Of a DNA stretch of 57,119 nucleotides, positions 44,739 to 55,866 are shown piece by piece. The stretch is from Cytospora piceicola (taxonomy: Eukaryota; Ascomycota; Sordariomycetes; Diaporthales; Cytosporaceae). Made by a program: the position numbers and the translations under genes. Where the stretch lies: the NCBI GenBank assembly GCA_023375675.1, contig JALQBC010000084.1, positions 1 through 57,119 on the forward strand. The letters are read 5' to 3'. Under the pieces are notes generated by a model, which made no database searches, was not told the DNA's origin, and saw only the letters and a list, made by a program, of their open reading frames with translations. Numbering within the stretch: position 1 is the first letter of the stretch; each line of letters begins with the position of its first letter.

Positions 44739-45475
44739 ATGGCCCCTTCAAACCCAGCACCATTCCAATTTCCCCCCGAGTACTTCTTCCCGGCCTTCTT
44801 CACGCGCCAGACGAACCTCAACACCCTGCACGCGCAGCTCGTCAAGTGGTCCTCCCTGGTCCTGTCCTACTGCCAGCACCACCGCATCTTCAAGCTCAGC
44901 CTCTCGCCGACCTCGTCCACCGCGACCGCCGCACCCTCCTCCTCCTCCTCAACGAACCCGGCGGCGTCCTCCGGCACCTCCACCTCCACCTCCACCACCG
45001 TCCTCGTCGACACCGAGGAGCTCTTCCACAACAGGAGGCTGAACAGGAGGCTGGCGCTGGCGGACGTCAGGGAGGTCGTCGACTTCATGCGCAGGGACGG
45101 GCGGGCCGAGTACGTGGGCAAGGAGGAGGAGGGCAAGGGGGGCGGCGACGTGGTGTGGGTGTACTGGCGGACGCCCGAGGAGTGGGCCGGGGTGATCGAG
45201 GCGTGGGTCGACGAGACGGCGCAGAAGGGGACCGTCCTGACCCTCTACGAGCTGACGGAAGGGGAGGGCACGAGGGGGACTGGTAGGTTTTCCGGGCGCG
45301 CTCGCTTCATATCCGGTCTAGATATGATCTTGCTTTTGCTGACTTGTTGACGATGCACACAGAGTTCCATGGCCTCGATCAAGACCTACTACAGAAAGCG
45401 CTGAACGTACTGGTCAGGAGAGGGAAGGCACAGATATTCGGATCGGAGGATTCGCAAGGTGTCAAGTTCTTCTGA
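44739..45475 (+). CDS. VPS25: ESCRT-II subunit Vps25
   Basis: Two exons, 44739-45282 and 45363-45475, with an 80-bp intron (GTAGGT, branch GCTGAC, acceptor CACAG); product 218 residues. Vps25 binds Vps22/Vps36 and recruits the ESCRT-III subunit Vps20 during multivesicular-body sorting at endosomes. The start at 44739 is chosen because family members begin close to FQFPPEYFFPAFFT, here residues 9-22; an upstream in-frame ATG exists at 44604. Two winged-helix domains follow: the first with QLVKWSSLVLSYCQHHRIFK and LFHNRRLNRRLALADVREVV, the second with VWVYWRTPEEWAGVIEAWVD, YELTEG and, after the splice, EFHGLDQDLLQKALNVLVRR then GKAQIFGSEDSQGVKFF. A Ser/Thr/Ala-rich insert of about 35 residues splits the first domain. 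It converges with the BRCT gene, 242 bp apart. Confidence 0.94.
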
Positions 45476-45717
45476 GGAAAAGAACGCGCGCCCGATGGGT
45501 TTTACACGATATCAATATCGCAAATCATGGCTTATCGCGATGGCTATGATACAGAACCTACGAGCTGAGGATATACCTCGAAGCTCGAACAACCATTCCT
45601 GGTGGATGAACATACCACAGGGCCCAAAAACGCCCATCGCCGAACAAAACCACAGCATCCACCCCAAGGCGGGAGGCCCAAAACCCGATCAAATATGACA
45701 TCCGGCCACCGAGCTTA

Positions 45718-48536
45718 TTACCTTCCCTTGAAATAGTTCGTCGCCAGGAACCTCTTATCAAACTTCAACTCCTGGCTCATGGCCACATGCAGCAGCCAAT
45801 CCGATGCTACCACCCGCGGCTCCATGTTTCCATCCCTGGCCATTTTCTCGAACCTCGGCCAAAGGTCCTTCTCCGCCTTGCTGTTCGACGTCAACAGGTA
45901 CACGGGCTCCGGCCCTTGTGTGTCCTCATCCGGCTTTGTGGGCTTGATAGTTGACGCGCCGCGTCCGGTGTACGTCTTAAAGATGGCCCCGTTGGCCTCT
46001 GCGATCGGCTTATAGCTGTCGGCACCACTCTTGATGTCCTTGGTGCAGTATACGGCAACTCCCCACAGGAGACGGCCCTTGTTGTCGCGCGCCCGGGAGA
46101 TGGACTTATCGAGCTTGATGCCAAATTTGGTCTCGTTCGCCTTGTCCTTGAGCCTGTAATCTTCGACCTCGACGCGCTCTCCGGCTTCGAGGCAGGCATC
46201 GATAAAGCTAGAGTTGATGACATCTGGACCGCGAGCCAGAACCCGGAGGAATTTGATGGTGCGGACCATCTGCGGTGCAGCAAGGTAGTCGCACGGCGCA
46301 TTCTCCTGGACGATCTGAATGCCCATACTGCGAAGTTTCCGCTGCGTCATTTGGTTAGCAAAATAAGAGATCCGTTTCGCTCCCGTGTGGAACTCACCTT
46401 GTCTGCATCCTCTTTCTTGATGTTGTTGATCCATCCTTGATAACCGGTCAAAATTATGCGCATATCGACCGGCGGCAGGAAGACTCTTTGCCTCTTAGCT
46501 GGTCGCTTTTCCTCTTCCTCCCCCGATTCCTCATCATCCTCCGGTTGGTCGTGAGTAGGGCTGCGAGATCGCGACTTCCCCAGTGCCTTCCTTTCCCGCT
46601 CCTTTTCCTGTTCTTGCTCGAACAAATTGGCGGCACGTTTGCCGCCGAATGGCGTGTTGCCATTGGACTTTCGTTTCCGCTCTTTTTCGTACAATGCAAT
46701 GTCTGGTGCCAGGTTCTGCAGCTTGCTCAACGCAGAAGCCTTGGCACTGCGGCTGCCGCTCGAGTAGACGGACGATGTGTCGTTCTCTTTTCCGGAGAGC
46801 ATATGTCGGCCTCTGACTGGTGTATCAGCGGCTTGTGACTTGGCCTTGGCCTTGGGCTTCGGGGGTGCCGGCACTCCAAACTTCTTGGTCGTCTTTGCAG
46901 CATACTCGGCTTCATCGTCCTTGATGATATCAAACTCCGGGTGCTTCTGTCGACCGACAACTACACCAGCTGCGGGACCGTGGGTGTATCCATTGTCCTT
47001 GGCCAGATCCTGTATCTTCCTCTTTCGGCGAGCGACTGCGTCGAGGTCATCGTCGCCTCCGGGGTAGTATTTCGCATGGAGTTTCGACTCGTCAAAGGAA
47101 GTCTGGCCTATGATTTCGCCAAGATTGGTCCGCGGAGGAAAATGTGTGTAGCGATGGTCGGTTATAGCCTGAACCTCGCACTTGGCATAACTCTCTTCGA
47201 TCCAGAGATGGTTGACCATGGGAATGTTCCAGTCTGCTGCAGCCTCGCACTTTTCACCACTCTTGCGCGCGGTGATGAGGTGCGTGTTGTCCTGCCTCAT
47301 GGAGCCGGTAGGTTCAGCGCCTGCGGCTTTGAGGAGATTCTGGAGATACATGCGCGCTTCGCCTCCGTAATTGGAGAGAGTGATTCGGAGACCCTGGAAT
47401 CCCGGTATGCCCCCTTTAGGTACGGGATAGTGTAGGAGCCGCCGGAGTGGATTGGTCCATCGGTTGTGCATGATGAGGTAGTAGAGCCAAGCAAGATTTC
47501 CGACATCTTTGCCTTGCTGAGCGGCTTCGATGTACTCCGGTCCGTCGCGGTATTGACATACGAACCAATCGCATTCCTCTTCCTTGTCGACCAACTGGCC
47601 TCCTCCATCTTGGATGAGACGTTTCAGGGTATTTTGGAGCTGGTTGTTTATACCGAGATCCCAAGACAGCATAATGTTCTTGTCTTGAAACACTGTGAGC
47701 TTTTCGCGAGCTCCTTGATGGAAATGGGCGGTCATTGGCGGTCGATCGGGTCGCGCTGAAGCAGCCCCCTCCAGGTGTTGACTGGAGGGAATGGCAATGG
47801 CATCATCAGGGTTGGCGCTCAGTATCTCTGGGTCGGGAAGCAAATATGGCCCTTCGTCTATCCTCTTGCCGAGGCGAAAGCAGTCATCAAACCTGTCGAG
47901 GGTTAGAGTGGAGAGCAACATAAGGGGAAAGGATGTCTCACCAGTGTGGCAGGACAACCTTGCACTTGAAACCCTTCTGCTGCGCAAGCTGAACCTTGGG
48001 TCCGTCCATGGATAAGGCGCAAATGTGTGTGACCAGTCGACCGAGATCTTTGGATTCCATACCACCCATAGCTAGGACTGCGCCGGCGATCGTCTCTTTG
48101 TCCGCGATAGGGATATCATCACATGTCACGACAACATGAGAGAATATCAGGCGTGGATCTGGCGAGTAAGGTCGGATCTGTGCCTGGCGGTTTTTGTGTA
48201 GCGACGCGTTGACCCATTCCGGTATGACAACAGGGACCATCATTGCCATGGCCTCATTGTACTCGGGAAAGTCAATCGTGTCGGCGACAATGTGGGTGCA
48301 CTCAGGCACCGGAATAGAGCCATCTTCATGTCTCTCAATGACAGTTGCACTGTACTTCTGTACAGTGTCTTTCAACTACACCATGGGCATTAGCCAACTT
48401 GGTTCACGTCCACTTCCACCATAGCAAGAGGACAAGGCTGTTGGCGTACCAGGTCAATGGTGTTGTCCGTGAGATTCTTACTTGGCACAAATGCGAAGGC
48501 ACACTCGTCGAACAGTGCACTAGTTCGCGAAGCCAT
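45718..48536 (-). CDS. RTT107: Rtt107/Brc1-like multi-BRCT DNA-damage scaffold
   Basis: Four exons on the minus strand: 48536-48450, 48375-47942, 47892-46398 and 46341-45718. Introns are 74, 49 and 56 bp and the product is 879 residues. Four BRCT-like repeats fill the first 430 residues: the first begins ALFDECAFAFVPSKNL, the fourth GFQGLRITLSNYGGEARMYL, and the ending WIEESY is typical. A charged linker with KRKRK and Ser/Glu-rich stretches follows. Two C-terminal BRCTs sit at about 651-760 (MRIILTGYQGW) and 763-879 (RLLWGVAVYCTKDIKSGADS). Six BRCTs with this 4+2 spacing match yeast Rtt107 and fission-yeast Brc1. Those scaffolds bind phosphorylated histone H2A through the last pair and help stalled or damaged replication forks. 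Frame and phase agree at all three splices. Orthology is inferred from architecture; the exact fungal name is not certain. Confidence 0.88.
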
Positions 48537-50121
48537 CTTGTCTCCCTTCAACCTCCTTGACGCGTCAAAAGACGACAAGATTGGAGGTGCCGTACAATGG
48601 TATTCTGACAGGAAGTGGAGAGAGTTGTAAGAGTATATGATCCCGCAGGATGAACAGTGCCTGCTTGTGTAGTTAGGTAAGTGGTCGAAGTTGTGGAGGG
48701 CAAGAGTCTGGGTAAGGCTAGACTGGATAATCAAAGGCAGCAACAATGGATAAATTGTTCAGGTGAGACGCGACTAAATGGAAGGGCTAAAGGCGGCAGC
48801 TCACCAGCGCTAAAACGCGACCTGTACGCGAGGTGAGTGACTCGAGAGCAGATGCTGACGTAATGCCATGTGAAGGCACCCAGTGTACAGTTCCAAGGGT
48901 AAGGGTTCATAGAGAGCGGGGGGAGTGGCGGGGGGTGCGGCGAGAGGGTAGCATTTTGAAATACCTAGGTAGGGACGGACACATCCTGGTCACCGTCAAC
49001 TTCAACTCACCCTTGTTTCTCCATCAGATGCTTGACTGGCTGCAGTATTACATGACGAAAACTCTCGCCCACCACTCTCTCACCTCGTGCTTGATCAAGT
49101 GAGGATTCTCAAGGAAGGAGGCGAGATCACATACCAGAGGCTAGCCATATCAGCATACTGATTCATATGCAGAGTGATGGTTGTACGATATATCGAGGAA
49201 GGTTTAATATAGCGCTGCATCACCAGACACGTACAGCGGATCGCCCCTTACAGCCCAACGACAATGGTCAAGAGTCCTGTTTCCTGAAGGCGGCATTTTC
49301 CATTGGATCGTCCATAAATTATCACCACTATTCATATCTGGGCACAAGGAGCTTCTACAGGATTTTGCTTCTCCGTGAAACGCCCATCACGAGGCGCAGT
49401 GCCCATGATTATGAGGAATCCAATCATCCGGGGGAGCGTCGCCTCCACCCACTGCCCAGCTATGACGCGACTCGTTCTCTGCTCTTGCAATTGTTGGGTT
49501 TCTGGTTCTGAATATAAAACATTCATCCAGCTTCGAGTCCTTGCTATTCTCGTTGGCAACAACAAGCTCATTACGTCTAGTTGTTGGTGCCCGTGGATTG
49601 GATCTTGATATTCTTCAATTAGTCAGTCTTTCGCTCACCACGGTCCTCGGACATTCGCTCGCCCTACCTACCCGCGTGGCCACATCGCCGTTGCCTTAGC
49701 ATCGGGTCTAGCAACCACCATTCCATTCCAGTCACAACCTCAAAAGGTAAATTGAAAGACAAGAAAGAAAAAGATAGAAAAAGAGGAGGGGAATCGCTCT
49801 CACCCCCAAGCCCTAGATACTACATTCCGCGCTGCATGACCAGCCTCTCCCTCCTCAACCTTCCCGCTCGAGGATACGTTCGGTATCCCGGTTGTCTGGG
49901 TCCCATGCCCTCATTCCAGACTTGTCCAGATAGTGTCTTACTCTTGGGAAGTACTGTGGTATTGGCTATGGCTTGGTGTCTCCATACATATCATGGGAAA
50001 GCGTCGTCCAGTCGACCATTGATAGGACTTGGGTGCCGTGCTTTTTGTTGGATGAGGAAACAATCCTCAATTTGTGCTCCTTGCCATCGAAGCCAGGAGC
50101 TCTAAATCCTACAAAACGAGA
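48537..50121. other. Divergent intergenic region
   Basis: About 1.6 kb between the BRCT gene and the GH81 gene, transcribed apart. It holds a TACCTAGGTA palindrome at 48962-48971 and purine-rich sequence at 49745-49800. No coding region or RNA gene is supported. The last few hundred bases should include the GH81 promoter. Confidence 0.45.
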
Positions 50122-52952
50122 ATGATGATATGGTATCTTTCACTGACGGCGTTGCAGCTGTCGTCCTGTCTAGGGGATTCAGACGAACGTACCCCGAAGA
50201 GGCCCGGATTGCATCCAGCAAGAATCCCGCCCCATTTTGTCAAAGTCATACCTGTAGTGTCACATCATACAGTAGTAAGTCAGTCCTCCTCATCATATTG
50301 GAAATCTAGCAACTGAAATCCTTCACGCAGAATACACAAGCCATCAAGAGCCTCATCACCGGCACTACCGTCCCGGTGATCACCAAGGCTTTGGCAGAAG
50401 GAACTGTCCAAATTTTGCCAACCCCGAGGATCGAAGCAGACACAGTTGGCACGATACATACGCGCCTTGAAACTGTAGGAGGACTGGTCGATGGTCCTTT
50501 GTTGACCAACCAAATCCCAACGCCCACGAGCCTTATTTCCACAGCACCAACGATGGTCATCAAGCTAGCATCCGCAATGGACATGGCCAAAACATCCGAC
50601 GACATCTTCGACGCCCCTATTGCGACCGGTGCACCTCCATCTTCCATCGGAAAGAGGAGCGACCACCCGGTTGCTCGGCTTGGTGTTCAACAGAGGGCTC
50701 CCATCTCCACGAACAAGTTCTTCCAGAACTTCTTCCTCGGCTCACAGTCCTCGACAACCGTCCTGCATCCATACTCTGTCGCTTGGGCCAAAGGAAAAGG
50801 TGTTGCTCAAAGCTGGGGTCTCGCTGTATCACACATTGAAGCGCACCAGCTCGCGTTCGGGCCTACCAATGCATATGGAGCCACTTCTTACTTCATCAAC
50901 CCGATAGGCATCCAGTCCTTGGTACTGTCCGCGGCGGGACTTGGTCCCAGCACGAGCCTGACAACTACTCAACTTACGGACATGTCTGCAGTCGTCCAGC
51001 TCAGACAGAGTGTAAAATCCGCGCCAGTGATTCAGTTCCCTCTTGTCCAGGGCTCCGCCTTCATAACAGCAGAGTATAGCGGGGGGACACCCGTCATCCA
51101 GACAGGCGTCTTCTTCCTCAGTGTTACCAAGGCTAACACTCAGCCTCGGCCGGGGGTTACTAAGTATAAGATTAAGCTAAACGACGGCAAAACCTGGCTT
51201 CTGTATGCCTACAGCACGAGTGGTAGCCCTCTCGAGCTTCAAGTTGTGAACAATGGGCTCATGCGGTCTAAGTCGACCTTCTCGGGTACTATACAGGTGG
51301 CCAAGGATCCCGGAAACGGCGAAGCGCTCTATGATGCGGCCTGTGGCCAATACGCAACAGGTGTATCGCTGTCTGGAACCGCAAAGGGCATGCATGGAGC
51401 ATACTCCTTTGGCTTCAAGAAAGCAGGGCTGGGAGGCGCGCCACTCCTTATGTTCGCTTTGCCTCACCATGTACAATCCTTCGACACCACCACTGCAGCA
51501 GCGGTGCACTCCGGCCTCCAGCTCCAGACAACCACCAAAGGTATCGCGACCGCAGTTGCCGCCAATACATGGACAATGGTCGAGCCTAGATTGCCCGTCA
51601 GCATGTCTTTCGTGCCGTGGACAAACAGTAAGGGACACATGAGCCAGCTTTCCGATGCAGTAAAGTCGAAGATCCTCGAGGTGGCGCGGTCAGAGCTCAG
51701 TCAGGATATGGGTGCCCAGTCGAACCTCAACTCCATGTACTACAGCGGCAAGGTGAGCTCATCTGAGAAGACCAGATTGCATTTCTTCTACATTTTGCTA
51801 ATACTCTCATCGGGCAGGCCCTGGCAAAGTTCGCCATGATTCTCTCAGTCACTTACGACATGCTTGGAAACTCAGAGCTCACAGCTGCTGGTCTCAAGAA
51901 GTTACAGGCAGCGTTCGCCGTGTTCGCCTCTAACAAACAGATCTTCCCACTTGTATACGAATGTGAGTACACCCTCGATCGCTTTCAGCCGCTTGTCCTA
52001 GACACATGCTTACATCGTGACCTTGAAGCTGCCTGGGGCGGTGTAGTCTCTAGCGCCTCGTACCAGACCGGCGACGGAGGAGCTGACTTCGGTAACACTT
52101 ACTACAACGATCACCATTTCCATTACGGCTACCACGTCCTTGCGGCGGCCATCATCGGCCATCTGGACCCCCATTGGCTGGCCGCACACAAGGCGTACGT
52201 CAACACCCTGGTCCGGGACTACGCCAACCCCTCGGCAAGGGACACCTGGTTCCCGCAGAACCGCAACTTCGACTGGTTCCACGGCCACAGCTTCGCGCAC
52301 GGGCTCTACGAGAGCGCCGACGGGCGCGACCAGGAGTCGAGTTCGGAGGACGTCATGGCCGCGTACGCCGTCAAGATGTGGGGCCTGGTCAGCGGCGACG
52401 CCAACATGGCCGCCAGGGGGAACCTGCAGCTCTCGGTGCTCCAGCGGTCCGTCAACAACTACTTCCTGTACACGAGCGGCAACGAGGTCGAGCCGGCCAG
52501 CTTTGTCGGGAACAAGGTCGCCGGCATACTGTTTGAGAACAAGATCGACCACACGACATACTTTGGCGCGAACATCGAGTACATCCAGGGAATCCACATG
52601 CTGCCGCTCATCCCGGCCACGAAGCTGGTCCGGGGCAGGCAGTTCGTGTCCGAGGAGTGGGAGCAGTACTTCAGCGACGGGAGGGTCGATTCCGTGGCTG
52701 GTGGATGGAAGGGGGTCCTGTACGGGAACCTGGCTACCATCAACCCTCACAAGGCGTACGAGTGGTTCAGCCAGAGCGGCTTCGACGCGAGCTGGCTGGA
52801 CGGAGGGGCGAGCTTGACGTGGTACCTGGCTTATTCTGCTGGTGAGTTTGGTTGATCCCTTTGATGCCACTGGTCTTGAGAACAGTTCCGCCCACCCGGT
52901 TTGGTCATGATATACTGACACTGTGTGACCATTAGCTCTTGCTGGTCGGTAA
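50122..52952 (+). CDS. Secreted GH81 endo-1,3-beta-glucanase
   Basis: Five exons: 50122-50274, 50331-51752, 51818-51962, 52029-52841 and 52936-52952 (17 nt). Introns are 56, 65, 66 and 94 bp and the product is 849 residues. The start MMIWYLSLTALQLSSCLG looks like a secretion signal. The GH81 N-terminal beta-sandwich follows (for example APISTNKFFQNFFLGSQSST). The catalytic (alpha/alpha)6 part has Asp about 601 in NDHHFHYGY and the glutamates of ESSSEDV, with Glu about 680 the likely key residue by family. The third splice gives the conserved YESAWGGVVSSASY. The last splice gives the family ending LAYSAALAGR in place of AGEFG. Enzymes of this family cleave internal beta-1,3-glucan bonds and act in fungal wall remodelling such as septum dissolution and spore release. 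Length and motifs indicate a complete enzyme. Confidence 0.94.
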
Positions 52953-52984
52953 ATATATATATATATATCTATATTTACCTGACC
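52944..52984. repeat. AT-rich hairpin over the GH81 stop codon
   Basis: The left arm GGTCGGTAAATATA pairs with the right arm TATATTTACCTGACC with one bulged base, around a TA-repeat loop. The GH81 stop codon TAA (52950-52952) lies inside the left arm. It may act in 3'-end formation or be a simple cruciform-prone TA tract; function is not shown. Confidence 0.7.
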
Positions 52985-53989
52985 CGTCATTTCTGTTTAA
53001 ATTTACTGGTCTCATTGAGTTGTTATTTCGATTTGCCCGCGAAAAGGAGCATAAAATCAAGGAAGAAAACATTACCCCCAAATGTTCGGATTGCATCGAC
53101 GAGTACAGCACAACATTACTTTTGAATCACTCTTTACATAGACTGGCCAAGTTCGAACCACCGCTTAGGATAGATAGGAACACATAGTCGTTGCTGCCAC
53201 CCCCCTCCAGGGGAGTATGCAACCTCAACCCATCATGTGAGCACGTTCTGGATAGATAGATCGATCAATTCCATCAATCAAATCGAAATGAAGGTAGCAC
53301 TTACTGCGGCCCCCACTCCAACTTCCTGAGGCCTGACCATCCGTCCCCAACTGATAGACCCCCGAATGGTACATGTGGGTGTGTGGTTGGACAAGCTTCC
53401 AAGCAAGTAACGGAACGCCTTCCCGAAGTTTCCTAACCCAATATCCACCCACCCACACACACACACCACAACTTAAAAGTACGGTCTTCTTTCCCACTAT
53501 TTGAGTGATCAATTGACCCTGAAGCCTGGGGTGGACTTGTTCAAGTATATGAAGCATTGGGGTCGTCTCGTTTCCTCCCTAGGGGAACCCCACTCTTTTC
53601 ATTCTATCTCTTCTTTAAGTTTCATCGCCTCGTATCGTCAATACTTCTCAAGGCCCCAAGGCGTGCCATATATCATACCACCACCTTACCTCGAAACCCG
53701 AGGCGGGTCACTTTCAGGCATCGTCATACGATTGATCAGATGTCAAGTGGGGTGAAAATTGAGGGACATAATAATTCACGAAGCAGGGGGTTGGAGGTTT
53801 GAAAGATGATGAATATAAATGTTGATTGATGCTTCAAATCGTATTTGACTGCTTTAGTAGCAGATAGGTATCCCATCCTAAACTCCTGCGCCTGTAAACA
53901 CCTTCCATTTCCTGGTATCCTTAAAACCATCCCATTACCCGTTTCAATTCAAACGCACGCTGAAGTTGGCACTGATGATCAAACAGAGC
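52953..53989. other. Convergent intergenic region
   Basis: About 1 kb between the 3' ends of the GH81 and glycerol kinase genes. The left part is AT-rich. A CA repeat (CACACACACAC-like) lies near 53452-53468. No gene is supported. Confidence 0.45.
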
Positions 53990-55866
53990 TTATTCGCACT
54001 GCCATGAATCTTGCACCCAGCCCTTGCTCATCTCGACGGCCTGCTCCCATTTCCTGAACATCTTGTTGCTTTGTTCCCTGCTGATCGAGGGCTCGAACAA
54101 TTTCCTGTTCTTCCTGTTCACCTGGCTCAGCGCCTCCTGGTTCGCCCATACACCAGTCGCGAAGCCAGCAGCAATGGCTGCACCCAGGGCGGTAGTCTCA
54201 CGCATGGCGGGTCGGTCGACAGGAATGCCGCTGATATCCGCCTGTGTTTGCATGGTCAAGTCGGAGTTGGACAGACCACCATCGACGGCAAGGATTTGAA
54301 GCTTCTTGCCGCTGTCCTGCTCCATGGCGTCGAGGATGGCCTTGGTCTGGTAGCATGTTGCCTCCAGGGTGGCACGCGCAATGTGGCCCTGCTTGGTATG
54401 CTGGGTCATGCCGAAGATGGTTCCCTTGGCGTCGTCGATCCAGTAAGGAGCGAACAGGCCACTGAAGGCGGTGACGAAGACCACGCCGCCGTTGTCGGGA
54501 ACGCTCGCGGCGACCTCCTCAACATCGCTCGACTTTTCGAAGAAGCCCATGTTGTTGATCAAGAACTTGACACCAGAGCCGCCGACTGCGACACTACCCT
54601 CGAGGGCGTACACAGGCGCCTGGCCGTTGCCGAAGTCGTATGCGACAGTTGCCACCAGACCATTCTTGGAGATGACGGGCTCGGTGCCGACATTGTACAG
54701 GAGGAAGCAGCCTGTGCCGTATGTGTTCTTGGCTTGGCCGGGTTGGAAGCCACACTGTCCCACCAGGGCGCTAGACTGGTCACCCAGGCACCCAGCGATT
54801 TGGATACCTTCCAAGGACCCGCTGGCGACCTTGCCGAACGCCTTGGCATCTGAAGATGGCACGATCTTGGGCATAGCACACTTAGTGGGGTCAATGCCGA
54901 AGAAGTTAAGCAGCTTCTCGTCGTACTTCATGGTGCGGATGTTCATGAACATGGTACGGGATGCGTTGGTGCTGTCGGTGACGTGGACGGGGTTCTCGGC
55001 CTCATGACCACCGTTCAGCTTGTAGATCAACCAGGAGTCGACAGTTCCGAAGGCCAGGCGGCCTTCCTCGTATGCCTCCTTGACTGCAGGCACGTTGGCT
55101 ACGAGCCACATCAACTTGACACTGCTGGGGTATGTGCTCAGAGGCAGGCCGCAGGTCTCGCGCAGGTCATCAGCACCCGGCCGGCCCTTGAGCTCTCGCA
55201 CAAGGTTGGTTGTCCGGGTGTCTGGCCAGCAGACAGCGTTGTTAAGCGGTTCACCGGTAGTGGTGTCCCAGACAACGGCCGTCTCGCGCTGGTTAGTGAT
55301 GCCGATGGAGCGAATGTCCTTGGCCGAGTAGCCCATATCTCTGAACTGGTCCATGGCGCCCTCAATGCAGTCCTTGACGGTGCTGAGCAGCTCCATAGGG
55401 TCGTGCTCGTGCCATCTGTGTGGGCGGTGCTGTTAGAAACTGGACAAGGGTTTTTTGTTTCTTGGGAGAAGGGGGGGGGGGTTAGGGGAGAAGCTTACCC
55501 TGACTCTGGGTAGAGGTTATCAAACTCAATCTGGTAGTTGACAACGGGTTCGCCTTCGCCGTTGAAGATGAGGAAGCGAGATGAGGTGGTGCCTTGGTCA
55601 ATGCTGCCGACGAACCACTGGTGTTCCTTCTCGACGGGTGTCTCTTTGATATCTGCTGGAAGGTGCTCCTCTTTCACATGCTCCGTTCGAGGTGCAGGGG
55701 TGGTAGGTGGCGAACGGTTCTCAACAAACTCAATTGCGGGCTTCTCATCAATGGGGGTTCCCTCAAGGCTGATAGTGCCAATCTCATGGGCAAAGGAGCG
55801 CTGCTTCTTGTGGTCACGCAGTCTTGGGGCCATGCGGTTGGCCTTTCTTGTTGCGGTAGTGAGCAT
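53990..55866 (-). CDS. GUT1: Glycerol kinase with N-terminal extension
   Basis: Two exons on the minus strand, 55866-55499 and 55415-53990, with an 83-bp intron (GTAAGC, branch CTAACAGC, acceptor CACAG); product 597 residues. It phosphorylates glycerol to glycerol 3-phosphate using ATP, the entry step of glycerol use. FGGY-kinase features are clear: phosphate-binding GSIDQGTTSSRFLIF, SIGITNQRETAVVWD, KNTYGTGCFLLYN, LEGSVAVGG and ILAVDGGLSNSD. Most family members begin just before the HQWFVGSIDQGTTSS motif. Here about 85 extra residues precede it, starting MLTTATRKANRMAPRLRDHK, basic at first and then acidic and Pro-rich. A second in-frame ATG at 55833 would shorten this by 11 residues. The basic start could target mitochondria, where fungal glycerol-3-phosphate dehydrogenase sits, but this is inference. 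Confidence 0.93.
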
